This document shows, one piece after another, positions 30,074 through 39,605 of a stretch of 64,000 nt of DNA (within the stretch, counting starts at the first letter, position 1; every line of letters starts with the position of its first letter). The stretch comes from an uncultured Roseburia sp. (GTDB lineage Bacteria; Bacillota; Clostridia; Lachnospirales; Lachnospiraceae). The stretch is taken from NCBI GenBank assembly GCA_947644305.1, contig CANRYS010000006.1, forward strand, positions 62,001 through 126,000, in the 5' to 3' direction. The position numbers and the translations under genes are program-made. The notes under the pieces are model-generated. The model was not told the DNA's origin and ran no database searches. It was given only the letters and a program-made list of their open reading frames with translations.

Positions 30074-30961
30074 ATGGGAAACTATGTGATCAGTTGCTGT
30101 TCCACAGCAGATTTAAGCGAAGAACACTTTACAGAAAGAGAAATTTCATATATTTGTTTTCATTTTGAACTGGATGGAAAAGAATATCCCGACGATCTTG
30201 GAAAATCCATTTCATTTGATAAATTTTACCAGTCCATGCTGGAGGGTGCAGATACAAAAACTTCTCAGATCAACGCAGACGAGTTTGAAACTTATTTCGA
30301 ATCATTTTTAAAAGAGGGGCTCGATATTCTTCATGTTACCCTCTCCTCCGGTATCTCCGGCGTGATTGGCTCCGCCAATATCGCCTGCAGCAATCTCTCA
30401 GAAAAATATCCCGAACGAAAAATATTGATCGTGGATTCCCTGGGAGCATCTTCTGGCTATGGTCTTTTGATGGATCGGTTGGCAGATCTCCGGGACGAAG
30501 GAAAAACTCTGGAAGAAGTTTATGACTGGGCAGTCTCCCACCGCCTGAATGTGAATCACTGGTTCTTCTCCACTGACCTGACTTTTTATATCAAGGGTGG
30601 CCGAATCTCTAAAACCGCCGGCGTTGTTGGCGGCCTATTGAATATCTGCCCGCTGCTCGACATGAACCACCTGGGGCAGCTGATTCCCCGATATAAAATA
30701 AGGACAAAGAAAAAGGTCATTCGCGCCATTGTGGATAAGATGGAAGAATTGGCAGAAAACGGAACAAACTATGACGGAAAATGTTACATCTCTCAGTCCG
30801 CCTGCCTGGATGATGCAAAAGCTGTAGCTGCCCTGGTAGAAGCCCGCTTTCCTCACTTGAAAGGAAAAGTGGAGATCAACCACATCGGCACTACCATCGG
30901 AAGCCACACCGGCCCCGGCACCATCGCACTGTTTTTCTGGGGAAAGGAGCGGGTGGAGTAA
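30074..30961 (+). CDS. DegV family fatty-acid-binding protein
   Basis: YVISCCSTADL, LHVTLSSGISG, VDSLGASSGYGLL, FYIKGGRISK, IGSHTGPGTIALFFWG. Confidence 0.94.
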   Translation: MGNYVISCCSTADLSEEHFTEREISYICFHFELDGKEYPDDLGKSISFDKFYQSMLEGADTKTSQINADEFETYFESFLKEGLDILHVTLSSGISGVIGSANIACSNLSEKYPERKILIVDSLGASSGYGLLMDRLADLRDEGKTLEEVYDWAVSHRLNVNHWFFSTDLTFYIKGGRISKTAGVVGGLLNICPLLDMNHLGQLIPRYKIRTKKKVIRAIVDKMEELAENGTNYDGKCYISQSACLDDAKAVAALVEARFPHLKGKVEINHIGTTIGSHTGPGTIALFFWGKERVE

Positions 30962-31611
30962 TGAAAATTATCAGTACAAATGAAATAGTAACTCTTTATC
31001 ACGGTTCAAAGTCGGGAATTCATGGCGCTATTGCACCTATAAGCCGGGAACACTGCGATTTTGGAAAAGGATTTTACATGGGAACTGACCGAAATCAGCC
31101 TCTTACTTTAATTTGCAATTATCCGAAAGCAAAACTATATACATTAAGTGTTAATCTAACGGATCTCAAAATCCTTGAAATTGAAGTAGGATTAGATTGG
31201 GCATTGTTAGTCGCATATAATCGTGGCAAAATGGAGGCTGCGAAACATTCAACTATCTACAATCGTATTAAAAGTTTAAATAAAGACTGTGACATGATTG
31301 TTGGCTATATAGCAAATGACAGAATGTTCGTTGTTTTGGATCGCTTTTTCAATGGAGAGATCACGGATCTTGCACTTATTAACAGTCTTTCAGCGTTGAA
31401 ACTTGGCAGGCAGTACGTCGCTTTAACAGAAAAGGCTTGCAAAAAAATAAAAATTCTTGATAAACAAGAACTCACTGGGAATGATCGTGGTAAACTAAAA
31501 CAAGATAGTGAAGCAAATCGTTCGAAAGGAATCGCAATGGCAGATGAAATCTGCCGGAAATATCGCCGTGACGGTCAATTCTTTGATGAAATCTTAGAGG
31601 CAGGTGAATAA
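30961..31611 (+). CDS. DUF3990-like protein (possible ADP-ribosyltransferase-fold toxin)
   Basis: LYHGSKSGIHG..REHCDFGKGFYMGTDRNQPLTLIC motif; paired with overlapping downstream ORF. Confidence 0.75.
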   Translation: MKIISTNEIVTLYHGSKSGIHGAIAPISREHCDFGKGFYMGTDRNQPLTLICNYPKAKLYTLSVNLTDLKILEIEVGLDWALLVAYNRGKMEAAKHSTIYNRIKSLNKDCDMIVGYIANDRMFVVLDRFFNGEITDLALINSLSALKLGRQYVALTEKACKKIKILDKQELTGNDRGKLKQDSEANRSKGIAMADEICRKYRRDGQFFDEILEAGE

Positions 31612-31612
31612 C

Positions 31613-32059
31613 ATGGATAATTTTACACTTGAAAAACGTCAACTATGCGACATACAGGGGCGTTTGTTTGAACTTGCGCTACGATCTGGACTGGATTGTC
31701 CATCCTTTATAGAATCTTTTATGAACAGCAAAACTGCTGCTTCCCTTGACGATGTTTACGATCGATTACAATGGGCTGGCGAAGAATATATTCTTGAAGA
31801 ATTAAATGATGAAGTAAAGGGACTTAAAAAGGCTGGCGCAACCTATACCGTGGAAGTAATGTACTGGACAGGTTATACCTATCGCTACTGGCATTATTAC
31901 ACAAACGAATACAGCCACGAAATATATAAAATCGCTGATGCCAAAAGAATGAATGAATGTTGGCCTGGCTTCCATACTTTTGACGTTGAGATGGCCATTG
32001 ATGATTTAAAAGATATTTATAAACAAAATTGTGAAGAACAAAAATCGGAGGTCTTTTGA
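31613..32059 (+). CDS. Hypothetical protein coupled to the DUF3990-like gene
   Basis: 149 aa, FIESFMNSKTAASLD...YTYRYWHYYTNEYSHEIYKIA; adjacent to upstream ORF end. Confidence 0.7.
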   Translation: MDNFTLEKRQLCDIQGRLFELALRSGLDCPSFIESFMNSKTAASLDDVYDRLQWAGEEYILEELNDEVKGLKKAGATYTVEVMYWTGYTYRYWHYYTNEYSHEIYKIADAKRMNECWPGFHTFDVEMAIDDLKDIYKQNCEEQKSEVF

Positions 32060-32110
32060 GTAATTCTAGAATTATCAGTAAACAGTACTAGACAGCACTT
32101 TGGGCAGTTA

Positions 32111-32137
32111 CAAGCGGGGTGGGGGTTACCCCACTTG
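32111..32137. terminator. Hairpin between convergent genes
   Basis: CAAGcGGGGT...ACCCCaCTTG. Confidence 0.5.
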
Positions 32138-32174
32138 CAATTGTTTGCCAGGTAGAAAACCCAAATTTTACTGA

Positions 32175-32780
32175 CTATACACCAGCACATGTCACAGCCC
32201 CAAACGCATTTATATCTCCTGCTACAGAGGCGCAGGTGACAGAACCTCTCGCGTTTATATCTCCCGCCACATTGGCGCAGGTAACGGAATATCCCGCATT
32301 TATATCTCCCTGGACACCTTCGCAGGTGACCGAAGTTCCCGCCGATACATCGCCTTGTATCGATCCTTCGATCTGCGCCGATCCCCAGATTTCTATACAG
32401 AAATTTCCTTCTGGCATTTGATCTGCCTCAATGGCGAGATGAATTACTGGTACATCCTTTTTGGATTTACCCTCGAGCTCGTTCTGAGTAATCACACGGT
32501 TCCCTATACATTGGAAAATCCTTACCTTCCCATCATCCGGCAAATCAATCTTCTCCAGTCTCTGCGACCTTACAAATTCACTTGTCTCTTCCCGCAACAG
32601 ATCATCCAGACTTACCCCGAGATAATCTGCGATACGTGGAAGATACATAATATCCGGGCAGGACTGGCCACACTCCCATTTACTGACTGCCTGAACCGAG
32701 ATGCCAATTTCCTCTGCAAGATCATCCTGACTTAAATTCTGTACTTTTCTTGCTTCCCTGATCTTTTCACCAATCCTCAT
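32175..32780 (-). CDS. XRE-family HTH regulator with C-terminal 15-aa tandem repeats
   Basis: IREARKVQNLSQDDLAEEIGISVQAVSKWECGQSCPDI; repeats GD(I/V)xAxxSVTCxxVx x4. Confidence 0.88.
   Translation of the reverse strand: MRIGEKIREARKVQNLSQDDLAEEIGISVQAVSKWECGQSCPDIMYLPRIADYLGVSLDDLLREETSEFVRSQRLEKIDLPDDGKVRIFQCIGNRVITQNELEGKSKKDVPVIHLAIEADQMPEGNFCIEIWGSAQIEGSIQGDVSAGTSVTCEGVQGDINAGYSVTCANVAGDINARGSVTCASVAGDINAFGAVTCAGV
32178..32352 (-). repeat. In-frame 45-bp tandem repeats
   Basis: Four units GDVSAGTSVTCEGVQ / GDINAGYSVTCANVA / GDINARGSVTCASVA / GDINAFGAVTCAGV. Confidence 0.8.
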
Positions 32781-32890
32781 ATTTTCTGCCTCCTTTTTCT
32801 ACGGAATAATATCATTATAACTTCCCGATCCTGACAGTAACAGCAACCATCCGTAGATATCATATCAACCATTGGTTGAATGCCCCTGCA

Positions 32891-32928
32891 TAGCTCGATG
32901 GCGGCTTCAAATTCGCGCCGTCGAGCTA
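32891..32928 (-). repeat. 3'-end palindrome (AGCTCGACGGC family)
   Basis: TAGCTCGATGGCG / CGCCGTCGAGCTA arms, loop GCTTCAAATTCG. Confidence 0.85.
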
Positions 32929-32931
32929 GCT

Positions 32932-34521
32932 CTACAGTCCTTTTAGCAGCCCCTCTACACCCTCTCTTTCATATATCCCCCGGTAATACTCCACCTCATC
33001 CCGGATCAGGCTGTCGATGACCCGCATCCCCAGAAGCTCCACCGGCGCCTTGTCATCTGTCATCACAAGATTTCCAGCTTCATAGAGCTGCATTCCGTTC
33101 AGTATTTCTTCCATAAGACCCGTGAGATCTACATCGGTCTCAGCAGCGATCCCTTTTCGGAAACGATCCAAGATCTCCCCGGAATTAAAGGCGTATAAAG
33201 CACGGTTTGTACATCCGGCCACATCTATCGTGTATACATTTTTAAATACGCTGCCAATGGTATCCGACAGGTATTGGTTGATATTTCCCTCCTCGCTTCC
33301 CTTCATATTCAGATTCACAGCCATTACCCCACCCTCCTTCAAATGAGCTTGTACAAGGGTAAAAAATTCAACGGAGGACATCTGGAAGGGAATGGTGATA
33401 TCCTGAAATGCATCCACCAGGATCACATCATATTTTTTATCCACAGCATTTAAATACGCCCTGCCATCATAAGTGGCCACCGGTATATCTTCTGGTTGCT
33501 GAAAGTACTGTTTCGCAAGTTTTGTGATCTTTTCATCAATTTCAACACCCTCGATGTGAATGTTATCAAAATATCTCTCACACTGGAGAGCAAAGGTTCC
33601 CGTCCCCATGCCAAGGACCAGCACCTCTAGATCTTCTTTTTCATTCACTCCTGCCATGACCGGTGCCGCCATCATATAATCATAATACATCCCCGACAGG
33701 CTGGCATCTTTTCGCAGGATCGACTGCACGCCAAACAGCACATTGGTAGAGAGGATCACATTATTTTTGTCCTCTTTAACCTGCAGATAATTATATACGG
33801 ACTCCCCCTCGTAGATCAGTCCGGTCTCCCAGAAAGCTAAACGGTCGGAGAAACCTCCGGCGCAGCACAAAGCAAACAGGATCATTCCCACAACGACACT
33901 TCTGCCCATGATTTTTTTACTTGCAAAATAAATCAAGGCAAGCAGCAGAAGGATTCCCGCAAAGACCAAAAATGTCACAGAGGTTCCAAAGGCCGGAATC
34001 GTAACAAAGGTTGGCACAAATGTTCCGATAATACTGCCGATGGTATTGGAAGCATTCAGCGTACCTACAGTCTTTCCGCTGTCCTCCAAACTGTCTACAG
34101 TATATTTTACCAGGGAAGGAGTCACGGTCCCCAGAAGAAACAGAGGAAATACAAAGATCACCATACAGGCGGCAAAGGCGGCCCAGATCAGAAAATTACT
34201 GCTCACTGAAAATATAAGCAGCGCAGAGATTCCCAGAATGATATATTTTCCCACCACGGGAATGGCGGCAATCCACACTGCCGCAACGATCATACGTCGG
34301 TACAGCCTGTCCGGATCTGGGTTCTTATCGGCGGCTCTTCCGCCATAAATATTTCCCAGCGCCATGGCGATCATAATCGTTCCGATGATGATCGTCCACA
34401 CGATCTGAGAAGAGCTAAAATAGGGAGCCAGCAGACGACTCGCACCAAGCTCCACGGCCATCACGGACATTCCCGCAAAAAATTCTGTCACGTATAAATA
34501 GATCTTATTTTTTAAAATCAT
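32932..34521 (-). CDS. Fused-type membrane spermidine synthase-like protein
   Basis: N-terminal multi-TM; C-term VLVLGMGTGTFALQCERYFDNIHIEGVEIDEKI, YDVILVDAFQD. Confidence 0.9.
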   Translation of the reverse strand: MILKNKIYLYVTEFFAGMSVMAVELGASRLLAPYFSSSQIVWTIIIGTIMIAMALGNIYGGRAADKNPDPDRLYRRMIVAAVWIAAIPVVGKYIILGISALLIFSVSSNFLIWAAFAACMVIFVFPLFLLGTVTPSLVKYTVDSLEDSGKTVGTLNASNTIGSIIGTFVPTFVTIPAFGTSVTFLVFAGILLLLALIYFASKKIMGRSVVVGMILFALCCAGGFSDRLAFWETGLIYEGESVYNYLQVKEDKNNVILSTNVLFGVQSILRKDASLSGMYYDYMMAAPVMAGVNEKEDLEVLVLGMGTGTFALQCERYFDNIHIEGVEIDEKITKLAKQYFQQPEDIPVATYDGRAYLNAVDKKYDVILVDAFQDITIPFQMSSVEFFTLVQAHLKEGGVMAVNLNMKGSEEGNINQYLSDTIGSVFKNVYTIDVAGCTNRALYAFNSGEILDRFRKGIAAETDVDLTGLMEEILNGMQLYEAGNLVMTDDKAPVELLGMRVIDSLIRDEVEYYRGIYEREGVEGLLKGL

Positions 34522-34534
34522 CTTTTCTCCTCTC

Positions 34535-34575
34535 AAAAAACAGAAGGGCAGTTAAATACTGCCCCACTGTTTATT
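34535..34575 (-). terminator. Terminator downstream of MATE gene
   Basis: AAACAGTGGGGCAGTATTTAACTGCCCTTCTGTTTTTT on minus strand. Confidence 0.8.
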
Positions 34576-34583
34576 CAAAAACA

Positions 34584-35963
34584 CTAACTCAGCGCCTTCT
34601 CTCTCCATTTACCCATGCGGTAGAAAATCGCCGTCACCACAGCGCCGATCACCCAGGAACATAACAGGGAAATAAAGATACATTCCTGTCTTCCATTGGG
34701 AAGTTCTGCACTTCTGGTCAGATAGGCGATGCCATATGCCACAGGCACGCGCACTACAACTGTAGTAAACAAAGAGATCCACATCGGCGTCATGGTGTCA
34801 CCAGCTCCACGCATGACACCGGATAGGCTCTGGGTTACCGCCATCGCTATATATCCGAATGCGATGATCCCCATCATACGACGGCTTAGGTCCACCAACT
34901 CTGAGGTATCGGTAAAGATCCCCATAAGCTGCTTTCCAAAAATAAGAATGGCTCCTGTGATCACGGATGTGGTGAGCACAGCGATCAAGGTACCCTGCTT
35001 TGCTCCCTGGCTCACACGGTCCTGTTTTCTGGCTCCCACATTCTGCCCGGCGTATGTAGTCATGGCAGTTCCAAAAGAAAAGTTGGGCAGCATCGCAAAA
35101 CCATCCACTCTCATGACGATTACATTCGCCGCAATAAACATCTCACCGAAACTATTGGTCAGTGACTGTACAATGATCATAGCCATGGAAAAGATCGCCT
35201 GGGTCAAACCGGAGGGAAGTCCCAGACGGACGATATTTTTCGCGTATTTTTTATGGAGCTTCATATAACAGAGCTTTAGGTCAAATATCTCTGTCATCTT
35301 AGCCAGACGCCAAAAACACAGGACTGCCGATACCGCCTGGGCGATCACCGTAGCCAGCGCCACGCCGCTGACTCCCATCCCCAGCTTAGCCACAAAAAGC
35401 AGATCAAGTGCAATATTCAGCACAGTAGATACCAGGAGATACAACAATGCGGAAAAGGAATCCCCCAGTCCTCTCAAAACACCGCTGAGAATATTGTAGT
35501 AGGCACATCCCACGATGCCGATAAACATGATCATGAGATACGAAGTACACCAGCCAATGATACTTTCCGGCGTCTTCAAAAGTACCAGCAGCGGCTTTAC
35601 AATGATCAATGACAGAAGCATAATGATAGCCACCGCTGCCGCCGTCAACAGAATACAGTTGCCTATGGTGCAGGAGAGATCCTTTCTCTGCTTTGCTCCA
35701 TAGTATTGAGCCACCATAATGCTGGCTCCCATACTGATACCGATAAATAATACCAGCAGCAGGTTCAGGATCGGCCCGGCACTTCCCACAGCAGCCAACG
35801 CATTGTCCCCTACGTATTTACCTACGACGATACTGTCCACAGTATTATAAAGCTGCTGCGCAATGTTCCCGATCAGCATAGGAAGCGTAAATGCAACGAT
35901 CTTTTCCCATGGTCTTCCCACTGTCATATCTGTTGCCTGAAATAACTCTCTGATTTGTTTCAT
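34584..35963 (-). CDS. MATE family efflux transporter
   Basis: FTLPMLIGNIAQQLYNTVDSIVVGKYVGDNALAAVGSAGPI. Confidence 0.95.
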   Translation of the reverse strand: MKQIRELFQATDMTVGRPWEKIVAFTLPMLIGNIAQQLYNTVDSIVVGKYVGDNALAAVGSAGPILNLLLVLFIGISMGASIMVAQYYGAKQRKDLSCTIGNCILLTAAAVAIIMLLSLIIVKPLLVLLKTPESIIGWCTSYLMIMFIGIVGCAYYNILSGVLRGLGDSFSALLYLLVSTVLNIALDLLFVAKLGMGVSGVALATVIAQAVSAVLCFWRLAKMTEIFDLKLCYMKLHKKYAKNIVRLGLPSGLTQAIFSMAMIIVQSLTNSFGEMFIAANVIVMRVDGFAMLPNFSFGTAMTTYAGQNVGARKQDRVSQGAKQGTLIAVLTTSVITGAILIFGKQLMGIFTDTSELVDLSRRMMGIIAFGYIAMAVTQSLSGVMRGAGDTMTPMWISLFTTVVVRVPVAYGIAYLTRSAELPNGRQECIFISLLCSWVIGAVVTAIFYRMGKWREKALS

Positions 35964-35982
35964 TATGGTTCATCTCCATTTA

Positions 35983-37887
35983 TTAGGATGTGTAAAATTT
36001 AAAACGTTTAATCAATTTCTCCAACTGCATAATCAATTTCCTGTTGTCCTCCGACTGAAGCCGAATTTTATCCGCAATCTGGGAAGTGTTCCCATTCTTT
36101 TGTCCGATCATTCCGATGGCAGTACTATTCTCCCGCGTAACTTCCTTGACAGAGGTGACGCTACTGGTGATCTGCTGAAGTGAATTGCTCAGTACATCCG
36201 ATGATTCGTTTAGATCCATAATATCATGGCGAATCTGATCTGCTGAAACACTGTACTGGCGGGCATTTTCTGCAAAGATTTCAAACTGCCCCATAACCGT
36301 CTGCTCTAAAAACTGTATGATCGTATCAAAACATTTTTTAACGTCTTCTATACTAGTATTGGCATCGTCACATATACTCTGGATATCACCAGCCGTCGCC
36401 GTCGTCGTCTGTGCCAGCTCGCCAATCTCCTCCGCCACCACTTCAAACCCTTTTCCAGCCTTTCCGGCTCTTGCCGCCTCCAGGGACGCATTTAATGAAA
36501 GTAGCTTTGTCTGGGAAGCAATGTCCACAATCTCACCTGTCATCTTGTTGATCCTGGTAATTTCTTCCAAGCGTTGCATAACATCCTTAACTACCTCTTT
36601 GGTTTCCTCGAAAGTTTTACGACTGTTCTCATAGGCATCCTGCGCCTGTTCATTCATCTCACTGGAACGACGGATCAGTCCCTCACTGGACTTGACACTC
36701 ATCCCCAGATGTTCCATCGTATTTTCCATCCACTTGCCAATATCGGTAACCTTCTCATGCACATCTTCCACGATATCATCTGTATGTACCTGGCTCGCCG
36801 TCAACTCTTCGATAATTGAGGTGTTTTCTGTCACGCAGCCCACAAGATTCTGGGCGTGTGTACTCAGGTCATCGGTCTTAGAATTCAGGGAACCGCTGCA
36901 TAATCCCAGCGTTTTCACAACCTCTTTCAGCGACTTTATCAATCGATCGATAATCTTATATGTAAACGCCATCAGAATGGCTACGCCGACGATACAGATG
37001 AGGACCAGCATAAACCGAATCCTTCCCAGGGAACTAAAAACCTCTGATGAGGGATCTGTAATGACAAATGCCCAGTCTCTTCCATCCATAAACTGATAGG
37101 ATGCCAGATACTCTGTATCTCCTTCTTCAAACGTCAATGACCCAGAACGATCGCCATCCTTGATCTGCTGTAAAATATCCTTTATGTACTGTTCTTCTGC
37201 AACCTTTGTTATTTTATCTTTGTCCGAATGGAAAATGTATTCCCCTGTCTTTGTATTCACAAGGTAATAATTTAACTGCTTCATTCCCTCTGCCGGCAGA
37301 CTATCTAATATATTTACCAGACCTTCCGTAAAAATACCGCCACCTACCAGTCCAATAGGATTGTTGTTCTCATCATAACACGCCCGGTAGATAGAGATGA
37401 TCTGCGTTTTACTGGCAGGAGAAATGATGATTCCCGCATTATACACCTTTTCCGAATCCAACAACAGTTTCTGCAGCGCCGATAACGCCTCACCCTCTCT
37501 CGTGGTTATGCCCACGACTTTGGGATTGGTGTGTGCCAGCACATTGGTTTCCCAGTTACTTGTATAAATACCTTCCAGGTACTCCCGGTCCTCGCTGAAC
37601 CGCTCTGTATATTCCTGGGCTTCCCTGACAATATCTTCATCTGAAGGGTTCTCCAAAAGTGCTTTAATTTCCCCTGCACGGCTGTATGCCGTCAGATAGT
37701 TTTCCGTATCAACAATATAATTCTCGATTATCTGTGAACGTTCCTGAGAAACGGTTTCCATCGTCTTCACAGCATTTTCTTTCATTGACCCTGTCACAGA
37801 AAAATCCACAAAATAATACACGATCGCCATCACAATGATCTGCGCAATTAAAATAATAGTTATTATTCCAATACTTTTATTCTTCAC
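35983..37887 (-). CDS. Methyl-accepting chemotaxis protein with Cache-type sensor
   Basis: Two TMs, extracytoplasmic Cache-like domain, signalling EIVDIASQTKLLSLNASLEAARAGKAGKGFEVVAEEIGELA. Confidence 0.95.
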   Translation of the reverse strand: MKNKSIGIITIILIAQIIVMAIVYYFVDFSVTGSMKENAVKTMETVSQERSQIIENYIVDTENYLTAYSRAGEIKALLENPSDEDIVREAQEYTERFSEDREYLEGIYTSNWETNVLAHTNPKVVGITTREGEALSALQKLLLDSEKVYNAGIIISPASKTQIISIYRACYDENNNPIGLVGGGIFTEGLVNILDSLPAEGMKQLNYYLVNTKTGEYIFHSDKDKITKVAEEQYIKDILQQIKDGDRSGSLTFEEGDTEYLASYQFMDGRDWAFVITDPSSEVFSSLGRIRFMLVLICIVGVAILMAFTYKIIDRLIKSLKEVVKTLGLCSGSLNSKTDDLSTHAQNLVGCVTENTSIIEELTASQVHTDDIVEDVHEKVTDIGKWMENTMEHLGMSVKSSEGLIRRSSEMNEQAQDAYENSRKTFEETKEVVKDVMQRLEEITRINKMTGEIVDIASQTKLLSLNASLEAARAGKAGKGFEVVAEEIGELAQTTTATAGDIQSICDDANTSIEDVKKCFDTIIQFLEQTVMGQFEIFAENARQYSVSADQIRHDIMDLNESSDVLSNSLQQITSSVTSVKEVTRENSTAIGMIGQKNGNTSQIADKIRLQSEDNRKLIMQLEKLIKRFKFYTS

Positions 37888-37939
37888 TTTTTCTGCCTCC
37901 CTATCTGAGATTTCTTTTGTCAGATATTATACATTATTA

Positions 37940-37960
37940 AAGCCCTTTAGGGCTTATTTT
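37940..37960 (-). terminator. Hairpin downstream of NUDIX gene
   Basis: AAGCCCTTTAGGGCTT. Confidence 0.6.
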
Positions 37961-37999
37961 ACCATGATTTAAAATAATTTTCCAGCTATTTTCTGCGCT

Positions 38000-38560
38000 T
38001 TATTCCTTGCTCCACAAATAGCAGTATGCCTGGGTTCTACCGGCAAATAGCCCATTCTGCAGAAGTTGCTGGACCTCTTTCTTCGTGTACCAGCCTGCCT
38101 CAATCTCTTCCACCGGGGAATCACTCTTCTGGATCCTGCCCTCCGCTGTGCCCACGATACAGAGATTGGTCTCGTTGGAAAATCCCACCGCACTATAACT
38201 GATGGGCAGAATTTCTTTGATGCTCACCAGTTTAAGTCCCGTCTCTTCCTTCAATTCTCTGGCGGCGCTCTCCTCCGGCGTTTCCTCCGGCTCGATCAGA
38301 CCCGCCGGAAAATTGTACACCCACTCCCCGGGCGCCAGACGAAATTCCCGGTTAAGAAGCAGCTTTTCCCCACTCACATCGTGCATGATCAGCACCACCG
38401 CATCTGCTTCTTTCTTCTGTAGATCCTCCAGTCTCTTCACTTCTGGATTCCGGCTGATCATCTCATATATCTTTTCCCTTCCCTCTTCTGTCTCATAGGT
38501 AATATCATAGCGATGAATAAATCTACCGCTCAGAATCTTTCTGACCGAGATATACTTCAT
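38000..38560 (-). CDS. NUDIX hydrolase
   Basis: GLIEPEETPEESAARELKEETGL Nudix box. Confidence 0.94.
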   Translation of the reverse strand: MKYISVRKILSGRFIHRYDITYETEEGREKIYEMISRNPEVKRLEDLQKKEADAVVLIMHDVSGEKLLLNREFRLAPGEWVYNFPAGLIEPEETPEESAARELKEETGLKLVSIKEILPISYSAVGFSNETNLCIVGTAEGRIQKSDSPVEEIEAGWYTKKEVQQLLQNGLFAGRTQAYCYLWSKE

Positions 38561-39396
38561 ATTTTATTTCCCCCTGCATTTCTCCATACCGACGGAGACA
38601 TACCCGTCTGTTTTTTGAATACCTTTGAAAAGGAAAATGGATCGTTGTAGCCGACGGAATAAGAGACGTGCTGCACCGGCATCCCGGTCTCCCGGAGCAG
38701 TTGCTTCGCCTTCTTGATCCGAAACTGAATCAAATACTCCTGTATGGTATAGCCCGTGGCGTATTTGAATACCTTGCTAAGATAAGATCTGTCAATTCCG
38801 CAAAAATCGGCGATGCTCTGCACACAGATCGGCTCTGAATACTTTTGATTGATATAATCAATAACCCATTGAACGTAACGAAGGGCCGGTTCCGTCTGCT
38901 CCCCTTCCTCCGGCTTATGCGGAGAGTGGTCGATCAGAAGTTGGAAAAAATAATACAATTTCCCCATACAGGTATACTCCTGTTCGTGACAGTCACATAT
39001 TTCCTGCAGAATCCCCCCCAGCCGCGCACCTACCTCCGGCAGCCACAACACCGGTGTCTTTCTTGTCAGTCCTGCCTTCTGCAGCAGCTCCACCACTTTG
39101 AATCCATGAATATGAATCCATATATAATGCCAGGGTCTTATTTCATCTGCCTGATAGCGAACCAGTGTATTAGGGGGCAGCAAAAAAAGACTCTGCTCTT
39201 TTACCGCAAACTCTTTTTGATCTAAATATAACGTCCCCGCTCCATTGAAAACATAGTGCAGGATATATTTATCCCGGATAATAGGGCCGAATTCATAGCC
39301 CGTGGGACATTTCTGCCTGCCCACCTCATAGAGCCTTAAATCTTCATATTGACTGAAATTCAGCCACCAGGCTCCATCCTGCCACTCTTCTTTCAT
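38557..39396 (-). CDS. AraC family transcriptional regulator
   Basis: C-terminal IADFCGIDRSYLSKVFKYATGYTIQEYLIQFRIKKAKQLL...YNDPFSFSKVFKKQTGMSPSVWR. Confidence 0.93.
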   Translation of the reverse strand: MKEEWQDGAWWLNFSQYEDLRLYEVGRQKCPTGYEFGPIIRDKYILHYVFNGAGTLYLDQKEFAVKEQSLFLLPPNTLVRYQADEIRPWHYIWIHIHGFKVVELLQKAGLTRKTPVLWLPEVGARLGGILQEICDCHEQEYTCMGKLYYFFQLLIDHSPHKPEEGEQTEPALRYVQWVIDYINQKYSEPICVQSIADFCGIDRSYLSKVFKYATGYTIQEYLIQFRIKKAKQLLRETGMPVQHVSYSVGYNDPFSFSKVFKKQTGMSPSVWRNAGGNKI

Positions 39397-39460
39397 GATT
39401 GACCCCCTCATCATGCCAATTAGCTCTATACTATCACCTCTTTTCCGGCACGTCAAGCCA

Positions 39461-39542
39461 GAAAGAAAAAGTACTATCAACCGGGGAACCATTTCACAAT
39501 ATGTCTGTGCTGGTTCTCCTATGATTGATAGTACTTTCTTTA
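39461..39542 (-). terminator. Long-loop hairpin downstream of GH97 gene
   Basis: AAGTACTATCAA / TTGATAGTACTT 12-bp perfect arms, followed by T-rich sequence on minus strand. Confidence 0.7.
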
Positions 39543-39605
39543 TTTCACTTCACGACACCGCCGGATTTACCCTGGCAGTCAGGAGTCTCTATTATGACAA
39601 TCCTG

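Noticed and set aside
32175-32352. 45-bp repeats considered as a CRISPR or non-coding array
   Set aside because: Repeats are in frame within the XRE protein, with no unique spacers and no cas genes.
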